32,306 nucleotides of DNA from Lysobacterales bacterium (lineage in GTDB: Bacteria; Pseudomonadota; Gammaproteobacteria; Xanthomonadales; Marinicellaceae), in contig JALWKC010000271.1 of NCBI GenBank assembly GCA_026996795.1, positions 1 through 32,306 of the forward strand, written 5' to 3'. The notes beneath the pieces are model-generated. The model saw only the letters and a program-made list of their open reading frames with translations. It did no database searches and was not told the origin of the DNA. Positions 15,846-23,228 of the stretch are shown here, in pieces (position 1 is the first letter of the stretch; the number at the start of each line of letters is the position of its first letter). The translations under genes were made by a program, and so were the position numbers.

Positions 15846-16856
15846 CTAATGGCTCATGACCCGGATACCCAGCCTGGCCAGCAGGCGCATGTCCTGGCTT
15901 TCTCCCGGATTTTCCGTGGTCAGCAGCTTTTCACCATAAAAAATCGAATTGGCACCGGCAAAAAAACACATGGCCTGCATTTCCTCGCTCATGTCAGTGC
16001 GACCAGCAGACAGCCGCACCATGGTTTTGGGCATCAGCAAACGGGCCACGGCAATGGTGCGCACAAACTCCAGCGGGTCCAGGGCTTCGGCATCGGCCAG
16101 CGGTGTGCCAGGCACTTTCACCAGCATGTTGATGGGCACCGATCCGGGGTGCTTGGGCAGGTTGGCCAGTTCACGCAACATGCCGGCCCGGTCGCGGCGG
16201 GATTCCCCCATGCCAACAATGCCGCCGGAACAAACGTTAATGTCCGCGTCCATGACGTTGCGCAGGGTGTCCATGCGGTGTTTGAAAGTGCGCGTGGTGA
16301 TGATTTTTTCGTAAAACTCCGGCGAGGAGTCAATGTTGTGGTTGTAATAGTCCAGCCCCGCTTGCTTGAGCTGCCGGGCCTGTTCGGCTTCCAGCATGCC
16401 CACCGTCAGGCAGGTTTCCAGGCCCAATTCTTTGACCGCCTTGACCATTTCGATCACCCGTTCGAGATCCTTCTGCTTGGGACGACGCCAGGCCGCGCCC
16501 ATACAGAAACGCGTTGCGCCCTGCGCCTTGGCATGCTGCGCCTGGGCCACCACCCGCTGCACTTCCATGACCGGCTCGGGCGTCACGCCGGTGTCATAGC
16601 GTATGCTTTGCGGGCAGTAGCTGCAATCTTCCGGGCAGGCGCCGGTCTTGATGCTGCACAGGGTACTGATCTGCACGGCATTGGGATCAAAATGCTGGCG
16701 GTGCAGGGCGTGAGCGGAAAACAGCAGGTCATTGAAAGGCTGCTCGAACAAGGCCAGGATCTCGTCGATTTGCCAGTCGTGCCTGGGCTGGGAAAAGTCG
16801 CTGGGTGAAGCAGAAGGCGAAACTTCCCGGATAGCATCGGTGGCTTGGCTGGTCAT
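15846..16856 (-). CDS. bioB: Biotin synthase
   Basis: BioB is the radical-SAM enzyme inserting sulfur into dethiobiotin. The 336-residue product carries the [4Fe-4S] motif CxxxCxxC at Cys74, 78 and 81 ([11 protein letters not shown]). [20 protein letters not shown] is present, as are [12 protein letters not shown] and [11 protein letters not shown], and [16 protein letters not shown] supplies the arginine ligand of the [2Fe-2S] cluster. ATG 16854-16856 is preferred: GGGAC lies 7 nt upstream and family similarity begins soon after. An in-frame TTG 57 nt further up would put the promoter inside the gene. It heads bioB-F-H-C-D, with bioA missing from this cluster. Confidence 0.96.
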   Translation of the reverse strand: MTSQATDAIREVSPSASPSDFSQPRHDWQIDEILALFEQPFNDLLFSAHALHRQHFDPNAVQISTLCSIKTGACPEDCSYCPQSIRYDTGVTPEPVMEVQRVVAQAQHAKAQGATRFCMGAAWRRPKQKDLERVIEMVKAVKELGLETCLTVGMLEAEQARQLKQAGLDYYNHNIDSSPEFYEKIITTRTFKHRMDTLRNVMDADINVCSGGIVGMGESRRDRAGMLRELANLPKHPGSVPINMLVKVPGTPLADAEALDPLEFVRTIAVARLLMPKTMVRLSAGRTDMSEEMQAMCFFAGANSIFYGEKLLTTENPGESQDMRLLARLGIRVMSH

Positions 16857-16882
16857 GGCGTGTCCCGGTGTTAGAATGGCCG

Positions 16883-16913
16883 ATAGTATGTCGCCGGTCA
16901 CCGAGGCTGTCAA
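16883..16913 (-). promoter_or_regulatory. Promoter of the biotin operon
   Basis: On the minus strand a consensus TTGACA (16908-16913) is followed by CATACT after 17 nt (16885-16890) or TACTAT after 19 nt (16883-16888). The predicted start is 20-25 nt before the bioB ATG. The -35 lies within a candidate BirA operator half-site. Confidence 0.65.
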
Positions 16914-16939
16914 CCACGAGCGTGTTGAAAGGTTTACCG
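16907..16939 (-). promoter_or_regulatory. Candidate BirA operator
   Basis: On the minus strand CGGTAAACC (16931-16939), 15 nt, then GGTTGACAG (16907-16915) matches the known BirA operator pattern TTGTAAACC-N14..16-GGTTTACAA at 7 of 9 positions in each half. It overlaps the bioB -35, where biotin-loaded BirA would block transcription. Location ahead of a biotin operon makes a chance match unlikely. Confidence 0.65.
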
Positions 16940-17620
16940 TCTGTTCTTGCTCCCCTGCTGGCGCCCGCCAGGCGTTGTCATGCCTGTGGCGTCATCCATC
17001 CGGCCTCTGCGCTGTGCGATGCCTGCGCCACGGCGATGCCCAAAGCCACGCACCGCTGCGAGCAGTGTGCCCTGCCCCTGAGCGAAGACGCCCCCCGCTG
17101 CGGCGCGTGCCTGGCCCAGCCGCCAGCGTTTACGCACGCCGAAGCCGCCGCGCTTTATGCCGATCCGGTCTCGCACTGGGTCACGGCCCTCAAATACGGC
17201 CACGATCTGGCTTATGCCAGGCTGTTGGCCGAAGCCATGCGACCGGGTCTGAAAGCGTTGCTGGCCAGGCAGCCTGACTCGCGCTTACTGGCCGTGCCCT
17301 TGCACCGGCAACGCCTGCGCCAGCGCGGCTTCAACCAGGCGCACGAAATCGCGCGGCAACTGGTGCAACTGGAAGGCACGCCACTGGCTCCGAACCGGCT
17401 TCACCGCCACAAACACACCGCACGCCAGACCACACTCAGCAAGGCCCAGCGGGCTCACAACGTGCGCGGCGCGTTTTCCTGTACCGGCGGCGATTGGCCA
17501 GCCAGCATAATTCTGGTGGATGATGTCATGACCACCGGCAACACCCTGCGCCAATGCGCGCAGACCTTGATCAAGGCCGGGGTCAAAAATGTGCAGGCGC
17601 TGGTTTTTGCGCGCGCCTAG
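16922..17620 (+). CDS. comF: ComF family phosphoribosyltransferase-like protein
   Basis: ComF proteins are cytosolic factors needed for DNA uptake in competent bacteria. Many non-competent relatives keep one. The product has an N-terminal zinc-binding part with paired cysteines (CHACG, CDAC, CEQC, CGAC; about residues 18-64) and a type I PRTase domain ending in the PRPP loop [33 protein letters not shown] and [19 protein letters not shown] are ComF hallmarks. The start is uncertain: GTG 16922 fits the family's N-terminus, while ATG 16868 in the same frame would add 18 residues and cross the bio promoter. Its upstream region doubles as the bio operon control region. It ends tail to tail with rsmJ within a shared CTAG. 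Confidence 0.9.
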   Translation: MLKGLPSVLAPLLAPARRCHACGVIHPASALCDACATAMPKATHRCEQCALPLSEDAPRCGACLAQPPAFTHAEAAALYADPVSHWVTALKYGHDLAYARLLAEAMRPGLKALLARQPDSRLLAVPLHRQRLRQRGFNQAHEIARQLVQLEGTPLAPNRLHRHKHTARQTTLSKAQRAHNVRGAFSCTGGDWPASIILVDDVMTTGNTLRQCAQTLIKAGVKNVQALVFARA

Positions 17621-18375
17621 GCATACACATCGAAGCGGCTGGCCTTGCCGGTGAGTTGTGAAGTGGGCCGCCGCCCTGCCAGCGGTTCAGCCAGGCGCGG
17701 GCGTTTGACCACCACTTTGCTGACCGGTTGTGCCAGAGCGGTGTGGAGCATGGCATCGGCATCGTCCTGACCCGCACCCAGCAAATGGTGCAGCAATTGC
17801 ATGTCTTTTTTGACCCTGGCGCTTTTTTGCCGCGGAGGAAACATGGGGTCCAGGTAAATCACGTCAGCCGGTTCCCTCAGCGGGCACAAACCGTTGAAAT
17901 CGCCCTGAAGCAGGCGTAAGCGCGAAGCCGTTTCGGCCAACGCTGACTCGGCGGCCCGTTGCAATCCGTCGCTAAGCAAGGCAAAGACCACCGGATGTCG
18001 TTCGCAGGCGGTGACCTGCGCGCCAGCCAGGGCCAGCAACCAGGCATCACGGCCCAAGCCGGCAGTGGCATCTGTCACCTGCAGCGGCCTGTCAGCGGAT
18101 TTGCGGCGACCAAACACGGCTTTGACCAACTGTTCGGCACGCACATGGCCAGCGGCCCGGTGGCGCCAGGCCGGGCTGTGGAAATCCACCGTCAATTGCT
18201 GACCGGTCTTCCTCTCCAGCAGACTCAAAGCCCCGTCTTTCAGGCACAGATCCAGCTTGGGTGTGCCCGCCTGAGCATTGTCTGTCCCGGCGTCGGAGTA
18301 AAAAAAAGGGCGTAGATCGTCAGGATCCACACCCAGGGTTTTCAGCCGGTGGGCCACCTCGGCAGCAAAGGCCAT
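17617..18375 (-). CDS. rsmJ: 16S rRNA (guanine1516-N2)-methyltransferase
   Basis: RsmJ methylates G1516 of 16S rRNA using SAM. The 252-residue protein matches the usual length. It has PFFYSDAGTDNAQAGTPKLDL early, then HRAAGHVRAEQLVKAV, the SAM site VTDATAGLGRDAWLLA and the catalytic YLDPMFPPRQKSARVKKDMQ, and ends in VVVKRPRLAEPLAGRRPTSQ. I start it at ATG 18373-18375, 7 nt after the gltA stop. Longer in-frame starts would lie inside gltA and lack family similarity. Co-transcription with gltA is likely. Its stop codon shares CTAG with the comF stop on the other strand. Confidence 0.94.
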   Translation of the reverse strand: MAFAAEVAHRLKTLGVDPDDLRPFFYSDAGTDNAQAGTPKLDLCLKDGALSLLERKTGQQLTVDFHSPAWRHRAAGHVRAEQLVKAVFGRRKSADRPLQVTDATAGLGRDAWLLALAGAQVTACERHPVVFALLSDGLQRAAESALAETASRLRLLQGDFNGLCPLREPADVIYLDPMFPPRQKSARVKKDMQLLHHLLGAGQDDADAMLHTALAQPVSKVVVKRPRLAEPLAGRRPTSQLTGKASRFDVYA

Positions 18376-18382
18376 GGCTGGC

Positions 18383-19672
18383 TCAGCGTTTGTCCAGCGG
18401 CACGTAATCGCGGGGTTTGGGGCCAATGTAAACCTGACGTGGCCGACCAATGCGCGTGTCCGGGGTGTCGTACTGTTCCAGCCACTGGGAAACCCAGCCC
18501 ACGGTGCGAGCAATGGCAAACATGACCGTAAACATGTTTTTGGGGATGCCTAGCGCCTTGTAGATAATGCCCGAATAGAAGTCAACGTTGGGGTACAGCT
18601 TGCGGGACACGAAGTAGTCGTCCTGCAGGGCAATTTCTTCCAGCTTCATGGCCAATTCCAGCTGCGGGTCGTCAATGCCCAGCTCATTCAGCACTTCGTG
18701 ACAGGCCTTGCGAATGATGGTGGCGCGCGGATCAAAATTCTTGTACACGCGATGACCAAATCCCATCAGGCGGAACGGGTCGTTTTTGTCCTTGGCCTTG
18801 GCGATATACTTGTCAATGTTGCTGACATCACCGATTTCATCCAGCATGTTCAGCACGGCTTCGTTAGCGCCGCCATGCGCTGGCCCCCACAAGGCGGCAA
18901 TACCGGCCGAGACGCAGGCAAAGGGGTTGGCGCCGGTGGAACCCACCAAACGCACGGTGGAGGTGGACGCGTTCTGTTCGTGATCCGCGTGCAGGATGAA
19001 CAGTAAATCCAGGGCCTTGGCCGCCACCGGATTTGGCGTGTAGGGTTCTGCCGGTACGGCATACATCATGTGCAGCAGGCGCTCGGTGAAATTCAGGCTG
19101 TTCTTGGGATAAATAAACGGTTGGCCAACGGAGTTTTTGTACACCGCTGCGGCCAGTGTGGGCATCTTGGCAATCAGGCGAATGGCCGCCAGGCGGCGGT
19201 GCTCGGGGTCTTCAATGTCCATCCAGTCGTGGTAGAACGCCGCCAGCGAACCCACCGTACCCACCATCATGGCCATGGGGTGCGCGTCATACTGAAAGCC
19301 CTTCATCAGCGCACGCATCTTTTCGTGGATCATGGTGTGGTAGGTGATTTCCTGATCGAATTTTTCGTATTGTTCCGGGTTGGGCAGTTCGCCATTCATC
19401 AACAGGTAGGCCACTTCCATAAAGTTGCTGTTTTCCGCCAGCTGTTCAATGGGGTAACCGCGATACGACAACACGCCTTTGTTGCCGTCAATAAAAGTGA
19501 TGGCACTTTTGCAGGAAGCTGTGGCAGCAAAGCCCGAATCATAAGTGAAATAGCCAGTGTCCCGGTGCAAGGTTTTAAGGTCGAAAGTGGGTGGCCCCAT
19601 GGTGCCTTCAATAACGGGCAACTCGGCCGTTTTGCCTTCCGGCACGATCAGTTTGACGTGTTTATCACTCAT
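18383..19672 (-). CDS. gltA: Citrate synthase (type II, hexameric)
   Basis: GltA condenses acetyl-CoA and oxaloacetate, the entry step of the TCA cycle. The 429-residue length and an N-terminal beta domain ([20 protein letters not shown]) are typical of NADH-regulated gram-negative enzymes. Catalytic regions are visible: [26 protein letters not shown], the His in [15 protein letters not shown], the His in [15 protein letters not shown], and the Asp in [32 protein letters not shown] gives a good ribosome binding site before the ATG. A structured upstream region (19701-19803) probably holds its regulation. rsmJ follows after 7 nt. Confidence 0.97.
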   Translation of the reverse strand: MSDKHVKLIVPEGKTAELPVIEGTMGPPTFDLKTLHRDTGYFTYDSGFAATASCKSAITFIDGNKGVLSYRGYPIEQLAENSNFMEVAYLLMNGELPNPEQYEKFDQEITYHTMIHEKMRALMKGFQYDAHPMAMMVGTVGSLAAFYHDWMDIEDPEHRRLAAIRLIAKMPTLAAAVYKNSVGQPFIYPKNSLNFTERLLHMMYAVPAEPYTPNPVAAKALDLLFILHADHEQNASTSTVRLVGSTGANPFACVSAGIAALWGPAHGGANEAVLNMLDEIGDVSNIDKYIAKAKDKNDPFRLMGFGHRVYKNFDPRATIIRKACHEVLNELGIDDPQLELAMKLEEIALQDDYFVSRKLYPNVDFYSGIIYKALGIPKNMFTVMFAIARTVGWVSQWLEQYDTPDTRIGRPRQVYIGPKPRDYVPLDKR

Positions 19673-19700
19673 GCAAATTCTCCTGGGTTATTCGGGATGC

Positions 19701-19721
19701 CGTGATCGATAACGTGATCGA
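19701..19721. repeat. 9-bp direct repeat in the gltA leader
   Basis: CGTGATCGA occurs at 19701-19709 and again at 19713-19721, a 12-bp period and so about one helical turn. It lies about 30-50 nt upstream of the gltA ATG. Tandem sites one turn apart can hold a regulator, but no known factor is identified. Confidence 0.4.
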
Positions 19722-19783
19722 CAAGATGAAATGGCCGCAGCGGTTATTGTCTTCCCCTTGGTCTGCCTGCCAGCGCCTACGGC

Positions 19784-19803
19784 ACAATACTGTGGCGTAT
19801 TGT
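19784..19803. promoter_or_regulatory. Operator-like inverted repeat upstream of gltA
   Basis: ACAATAC-N6-GTATTGT is a perfect 7-bp-arm dyad about 112 nt upstream of the gltA start codon. Arm length and spacing suit a dimeric helix-turn-helix regulator. The remaining intergenic DNA to the L31 gene holds the L31 terminator and no gene. Confidence 0.45.
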
Positions 19804-19925
19804 CATGGCATTTATTTTACCTTGGGAAGCGACCGATTGAAACTGCCGTTTGAAAAAACCGTCAACGAGCTTGAGCCCGGTCATGTCACCAGGCTAAATG
19901 ATCCCGTTTCATTTTCATACAAGCA

Positions 19926-19950
19926 CAAAAAAGCCCGCGAAAAGCGGGCT
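19926..19950 (-). terminator. Intrinsic terminator of rpmE2
   Basis: On the minus strand AGCCCGC, a 5-nt loop, GCGGGCT and a run of T form a textbook terminator 27 nt after the L31 stop codon. Confidence 0.9.
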
Positions 19951-19976
19951 GGAATGCCATGGGCAGTCGTGACAGT

Positions 19977-20222
19977 TTACTTTTTGCCGTAACGATTGCG
20001 GAAACGCTCCACACGACCACCAGTGTCCATGATCTTGTGCTGGCCAGTGTAAAACGGATGAGATTTGGAGGAAACCTCAATCTTCACCAACGGGTATTCG
20101 TTACCGTCTTCCCATTTAATGGTGTCCTTGGTTTTGATGGTGGAACGCGTCAGAAAAGCAAAATCAGAAGCGATGTCCTGAAAAACCACTGCTCTGTATT
20201 CCGGGTGAATGCCCTGTTTCAT
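19977..20222 (-). CDS. rpmE2: Ribosomal protein L31, type B
   Basis: L31 bridges the ribosomal subunits. The 81-residue product starts [20 protein letters not shown] and carries [40 protein letters not shown] and [11 protein letters not shown]. It lacks the CxxC zinc ligands of type A L31, so it is the zinc-independent form. In many bacteria this paralogue is de-repressed by Zur under zinc starvation. No clear Zur box is visible here, so it may be the only L31. ATG 20220-20222 is chosen because family similarity begins exactly there. It has its own promoter and terminator. Confidence 0.95.
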   Translation of the reverse strand: MKQGIHPEYRAVVFQDIASDFAFLTRSTIKTKDTIKWEDGNEYPLVKIEVSSKSHPFYTGQHKIMDTGGRVERFRNRYGKK

Positions 20223-20263
20223 AATGTTGTCCGTTTGTGTTGCTGTGTTTCGTCGAGCCGCGT

Positions 20264-20292
20264 ATTTTACCCACAATGGCCCGCCATGGGAA
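20264..20292 (-). promoter_or_regulatory. Probable promoter of rpmE2
   Basis: On the minus strand TTCCCA (20287-20292) and TAAAAT (20264-20269) are separated by 17 nt. The leader to the ATG would be about 35 nt. The -35 is poor, so this is a moderate call. Confidence 0.45.
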
Positions 20293-20483
20293 CATTTTTT
20301 CCACCCAAAGTGCAGAAAAATGCGCCTGTATAACGGTGAATCCGGCCAAAAAACCACCTGCCAACAGGTCAAGCGGCAGTCAAGGCATTGGTTCTGGGAT
20401 TAAAAACTGTGAAAAGGGGTGCGTTTATCCACCCGCTCAGCTTATCAACCCAGCCATGCGTTAAAATAGGCTATAGTTTCTAA

Positions 20484-20637
20484 GGAAGCTCTGATTGAAT
20501 CTGGCGCGAGCAGATTGTCATGTAAAATTGTTCAGTTCAAGGCGAAAGCCAATAGCACGCTATTGTGAAGGCTTGCAACGCAGAAATGGACGATTTTACG
20601 CCACAAGATGCCGTGTCACGATTCGATCAGAGCTTCC
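20484..20637 (+). mobile_element. 154-bp IS5-like MITE with CTAA target duplication
   Basis: The left end GGAAGCTCTGATTGAATC and right end GATTCGATCAGAGCTTCC are inverted repeats with one mismatch. The element is flanked by CTAA on both sides (20480-20483 and 20638-20641), a 4-bp duplication of the YTAR type expected for the IS5 group. There is no transposase, so it is non-autonomous. It shares ends with 23071-23228 and 10271-10343. It lies 33 nt upstream of the phosphatase start and supplies an in-frame false N-terminal extension to it. Confidence 0.85.
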
Positions 20638-20669
20638 CTAAATGCCCCATCACCCACAATCAACCCGCC

Positions 20670-21176
20670 ATGTCGCAAATAACCAACCCAAACCGGTTTC
20701 AGACCTTTCCACTGCCCGTGGCCCGGGCACGTTTGCACCTGATGCACCATCCCTGGCCGGAACCGGGTTGCTTTGAGCAACTGGCCGCTGCTGGCATCCG
20801 TCAAGTGGTTTCCCTGCTGGAAACCCAAGAAGCCAATAGACTCGACCTGGCCAGGGAAGCACTGTGGTGCCAAAATGCAGGCATGGACTTTACTCATTTG
20901 CCGGTGACCGATCACCACACACCACCAGACATCAACACCTTTGCCCGGCAAGCTGAAGCGTGTCACCGGGCGCTCCAGGCCGGTCACGATGTGGCCGTAC
21001 ATTGCTTTGCCGGCATTGGGCGCACCGGGCTGCTGGCAGCGGCCATCCTCATGCGCGAAGGACTGGGGGTGGATCAGGCCCTGTTGCGCCTGACCCGGGC
21101 ACGCGGTGTGCGGATGCCGGAAACCCGATCACAAATCCAGTGGCTACACCACTATCAGGAGACCATCCACCCATGA
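20670..21176 (+). CDS. Cysteine-based (dual-specificity type) protein phosphatase
   Basis: The 168-residue cytosolic protein has the phosphate-binding loop HCFAGIGRTG with nucleophile Cys112 and Arg118. A candidate general-acid Asp81 lies in LPVTDHHTP, and IRQVVSLLETQEA forms the first core strand and helix. This matches the cyclin-dependent-kinase-inhibitor-3/dual-specificity-type phosphatase fold. ATG 20670 is chosen since everything upstream in frame belongs to the inserted MITE. The next gene starts inside its stop codon (ATGA), so the two are translationally coupled. Substrate unknown; a phosphoprotein or phosphosugar is possible. Confidence 0.85.
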   Translation: MSQITNPNRFQTFPLPVARARLHLMHHPWPEPGCFEQLAAAGIRQVVSLLETQEANRLDLAREALWCQNAGMDFTHLPVTDHHTPPDINTFARQAEACHRALQAGHDVAVHCFAGIGRTGLLAAAILMREGLGVDQALLRLTRARGVRMPETRSQIQWLHHYQETIHP

Positions 21177-21877
21177 AAAGCACGAATAACACATTTTCTT
21201 TGACTTCTCCCGGCTTCTCTTGCCGCCGGCACCTGTTTCTGCTACTTGCCATCGTTGGCTTGAGTGCCTGTGGCGGCAACACACGGCCGAACAACTCTGC
21301 CGGGGAACTGGCTCAAGCCCTGAGCCAGGGTGACAAAGCCACCATTCAGCGCCATTTAAGTACGACAGACCTGCCTCCGGCTGCGCGCACGCTGGCTGAA
21401 ATGCGTTTGATGCAAATGGAAAAACGGCCCTTGCCGGTGGCCGCACTCAGCCGCGAGCTGGCAGCCGGCTACGAGCAGCTCAACCCGGCCCAGCAGGCCA
21501 TTCTGAAGCGCATGACCCTGTGGGCCAATGCCCAGCCTATTTACCGTCAGGAAATCGGCCGCCAGGTGCGCATCCTGCAACGGGAAAAACTGTACCTGGC
21601 TCCCAGCCACATTGACCTGGCCCGTTGTGCGAACGAATCGCCAGGCTGCGCCAATGCGCTGCGTCGCCACCTGACCGCTCTGGTGGACACCGAAAGCCTG
21701 AACAACACGCTGATGGACATGGCCCGGCGCGACCCCTGCATCAACCTGACCGACCAGTTGCAATCCGACGAAAAAGCCCATCGCTGCCTGCGCAAGCAAA
21801 TGGGCGAGATAGACGTGGAACTGCTGCCAGCGCCGGTCATTCCGGCCAGCCAGTGGGAATCCGCCCTGCGCCGCTAG
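21173..21877 (+). CDS. Predicted lipoprotein of unknown function
   Basis: The 234-residue product begins with a basic stretch and the hydrophobic segment LFLLLAIVGL, followed by lipobox LSAC with the lipidated Cys33, so it should be anchored in an envelope membrane. The mature part is helical and Leu/Ala/Gln-rich (GELAQALSQGDKATIQRHL) and has four further cysteines (in RCANESPGC, DPCINL and HRCLRK) that could form two disulfides in the periplasm. I do not recognise the family. It is coupled by a 4-nt overlap to the upstream phosphatase gene. It converges with the msrC-like gene 13 nt away. Confidence 0.8.
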   Translation: MKSTNNTFSLTSPGFSCRRHLFLLLAIVGLSACGGNTRPNNSAGELAQALSQGDKATIQRHLSTTDLPPAARTLAEMRLMQMEKRPLPVAALSRELAAGYEQLNPAQQAILKRMTLWANAQPIYRQEIGRQVRILQREKLYLAPSHIDLARCANESPGCANALRRHLTALVDTESLNNTLMDMARRDPCINLTDQLQSDEKAHRCLRKQMGEIDVELLPAPVIPASQWESALRR

Positions 21878-21890
21878 GGATTTCCCCGCC

Positions 21891-22403
21891 TCACGGCAAG
21901 ATCACAGGCGGCGCTGACAAGGCCTCAACGTACACCTGTGCCAAACGCTCCATCCCCGCCTGATCAACCGCATCAAAGCGTGCCGGTAATGGTGAATCCA
22001 CATCCAGCACGCCAAAGCAGCGCCCCTTGAACAACAAAGGCACCACCAGTTCCGAACGGCTCGTGCTGTCGCAGGCAATGTGCCCCGGAAAGGCGTTCAC
22101 ATCCGCCACCCGCTGGGTGGTTTCAGTGGCAAAAGCGGTGCCGCACACGCCCTGTCCCACGGGAATCCGCGTGCAGGCCACCTGCCCCTGAAACGGCCCC
22201 AGCACCAGCTGGCCAGCTGCCGACTGGTGGAAATAGAAACCCAGCCAGTTCACATCCGGCACGGCATGGAACAGCAAGGCGCTGAAATTGGCCGCATTGG
22301 CAATGGCATCGGTTTCCTCACCCAGCAAAGCCGCTGCCTGTTTTTCCAAAGAGTGATAAATGTCGGCCTTGGTGCCGGTGGGTTTTTCTGCGGTAAAAGT
22401 CAT
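21891..22403 (-). CDS. msrC: Free methionine-(R)-sulfoxide reductase (GAF-domain fRMsr)
   Basis: fRMsr reduces free L-methionine-R-sulfoxide in the cytosol with thioredoxin. The 170-residue GAF-domain protein keeps the three functional cysteines Cys77 (VACTRI), Cys87 (GVCGTA) and Cys111 (HIACDSTSRSELV), at the spacing seen in E. coli. WLGFYF, LGPFQGQVAC, PVGQGVCGTA and GVLDVDSP are family signatures. ATG 22401-22403 is chosen because a longer in-frame start would read through the mscL terminator (residues MACPSGFFFLLLL are its T-tract translated). It probably has its own promoter, not identified. Confidence 0.92.
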   Translation of the reverse strand: MTFTAEKPTGTKADIYHSLEKQAAALLGEETDAIANAANFSALLFHAVPDVNWLGFYFHQSAAGQLVLGPFQGQVACTRIPVGQGVCGTAFATETTQRVADVNAFPGHIACDSTSRSELVVPLLFKGRCFGVLDVDSPLPARFDAVDQAGMERLAQVYVEALSAPPVILP

Positions 22404-22424
22404 GGACGCATTAAGCAGTAACAA

Positions 22425-22459
22425 GAAAAAAAACCCCGATGGGCAGGCCAACGGGGTTT
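22425..22459 (-). terminator. Intrinsic terminator of mscL
   Basis: On the minus strand AAACCCCG pairs with CGGGGTTT around a 13-nt loop, followed by eight T residues and CTTG. It lies between mscL and msrC and separates their transcripts. Confidence 0.85.
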
Positions 22460-22497
22460 GTGAGTATAACCAATCCGCCGCCTGATAGCAGCGGTTT

Positions 22498-22534
22498 GCC
22501 AGGTTATTAACCCGGCCGGGTTAATATTACTGGC
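22498..22534. repeat. Palindromic repeat overlapping the mscL stop codon
   Basis: A perfect 22-nt palindrome (22505-22526, arm TATTAACCCGG) sits in a 37-nt near-palindrome beginning GCCAGG and ending CTGGC. The mscL stop TAA (22527-22529) is in its right arm. The arms match the TTATTAACCYGG family at 1128, 5910 and 26003. Confidence 0.75.
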
Positions 22535-22925
22535 GTTGTTTCAGCGCATCGCGAATCTCTTTCAGCAACACTTCCTCATTGGAAGGCTTGGGTGGCTCTT
22601 CCGGTTTTTCTTCTTCTTTTTTCTTCATCTTGTTGATGGCCTTGATGACCATAAAGATGGAAAAGGCGATAATCAGAAAATCGATGGTGGTTTGCAGAAA
22701 CGCCCCGTATTTAATCGCCACTTCTTCGCCGTTAACGCCCTTGATCTTCATGGCCAGGCCGGAAAAATCCACACCACCCATCAAGGCGCCAATGGCGGGC
22801 ATCAGGATATCGCTGACGAAGGACGCCACAATCTTGCCGAAAGCCCCGCCGATCACGATACCCACGGCCATGTCGATCACGTTACCCTTCATGGCGAAAT
22901 CCTTGAATTCAGACATCATTCCCAT
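22527..22925 (-). CDS. mscL: Large-conductance mechanosensitive channel
   Basis: MscL is a homopentameric inner-membrane channel that opens under extreme tension during hypo-osmotic shock. The 132-residue product has the N-terminal amphipathic helix [20 protein letters not shown]1 with [19 protein letters not shown], a periplasmic loop, TM2 ([19 protein letters not shown]) and a charged C-terminal helix ([24 protein letters not shown]... in two parts). The start is ATG 22923-22925, with AGGAG 7 nt upstream; longer in-frame starts have no such site. Its stop codon lies inside a palindromic repeat and its terminator follows about 70 nt later. Confidence 0.96.
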   Translation of the reverse strand: MGMMSEFKDFAMKGNVIDMAVGIVIGGAFGKIVASFVSDILMPAIGALMGGVDFSGLAMKIKGVNGEEVAIKYGAFLQTTIDFLIIAFSIFMVIKAINKMKKKEEEKPEEPPKPSNEEVLLKEIRDALKQRQ

Positions 22926-22990
22926 CGGTGTTCTCCTCTTTAATTGTGTTAAGTGAGTCCCTATCATAGCCGCTCACGACGACAGGGCCG

Positions 22991-23019
22991 AAAAAAAAGC
23001 CCCCGCAATGCGAGGGCTT
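22991..23019 (-). terminator. Intrinsic terminator downstream of glnA
   Basis: On the minus strand AAGCCCTCGC, loop ATT, GCGGGGGCTT and eight T residues form a strong terminator. It lies about 210 nt after the glnA stop because a 158-bp element is inserted between them. Confidence 0.85.
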
Positions 23020-23053
23020 GACAGAAATTAACATTCAGCCCCGTTACAGGGCT

Positions 23054-23069
23054 TGGGGAAGCTTCCCCA
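23054..23069. other. Perfect 16-bp palindrome beside the MITE
   Basis: TGGGGAAGCTTCCCCA abuts the left end of the element at 23071. Its core GGAAGCTTCC resembles two terminal-repeat tips joined head to head, which could be a scar of an earlier element. Confidence 0.45.
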
Positions 23070-23070
23070 G

Positions 23071-23228
23071 GGAAGCTCTGATTGAATCTGGACGAAGCAG
23101 ATTATGCCTGAAGTGTTCGAGAACAAGGCAAAGTTCGCAGCTAATAGCTAGCTATTGGCCAGGACTTCAACGCAGTTATCGGACATTACAGGTATGAAAT
23201 GCGAGTTCACGATTCGATCAGGGTTTCC
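23071..23228 (+). mobile_element. 158-bp IS5-like MITE next to the glnA stop codon
   Basis: The left end GGAAGCTCTGATTGAATC and right end GATTCGATCAGGGTTTCC are imperfect inverted repeats. The right flank is CTAA, the left CCAG, so the target duplication has decayed or the ends have drifted. The internal segment contains the palindrome-like AATAGCTAGCTATT. No coding capacity. It separates glnA from its terminator, and the glnA stop TAG lies in the right flanking CTAA. Confidence 0.8.

Noticed and set aside
22404-22451. Upstream start for the methionine sulfoxide reductase gene
   Set aside because: The added residues (SGFFFLLLL) are the translated terminator of mscL, so this start would lie in a transcription stop.
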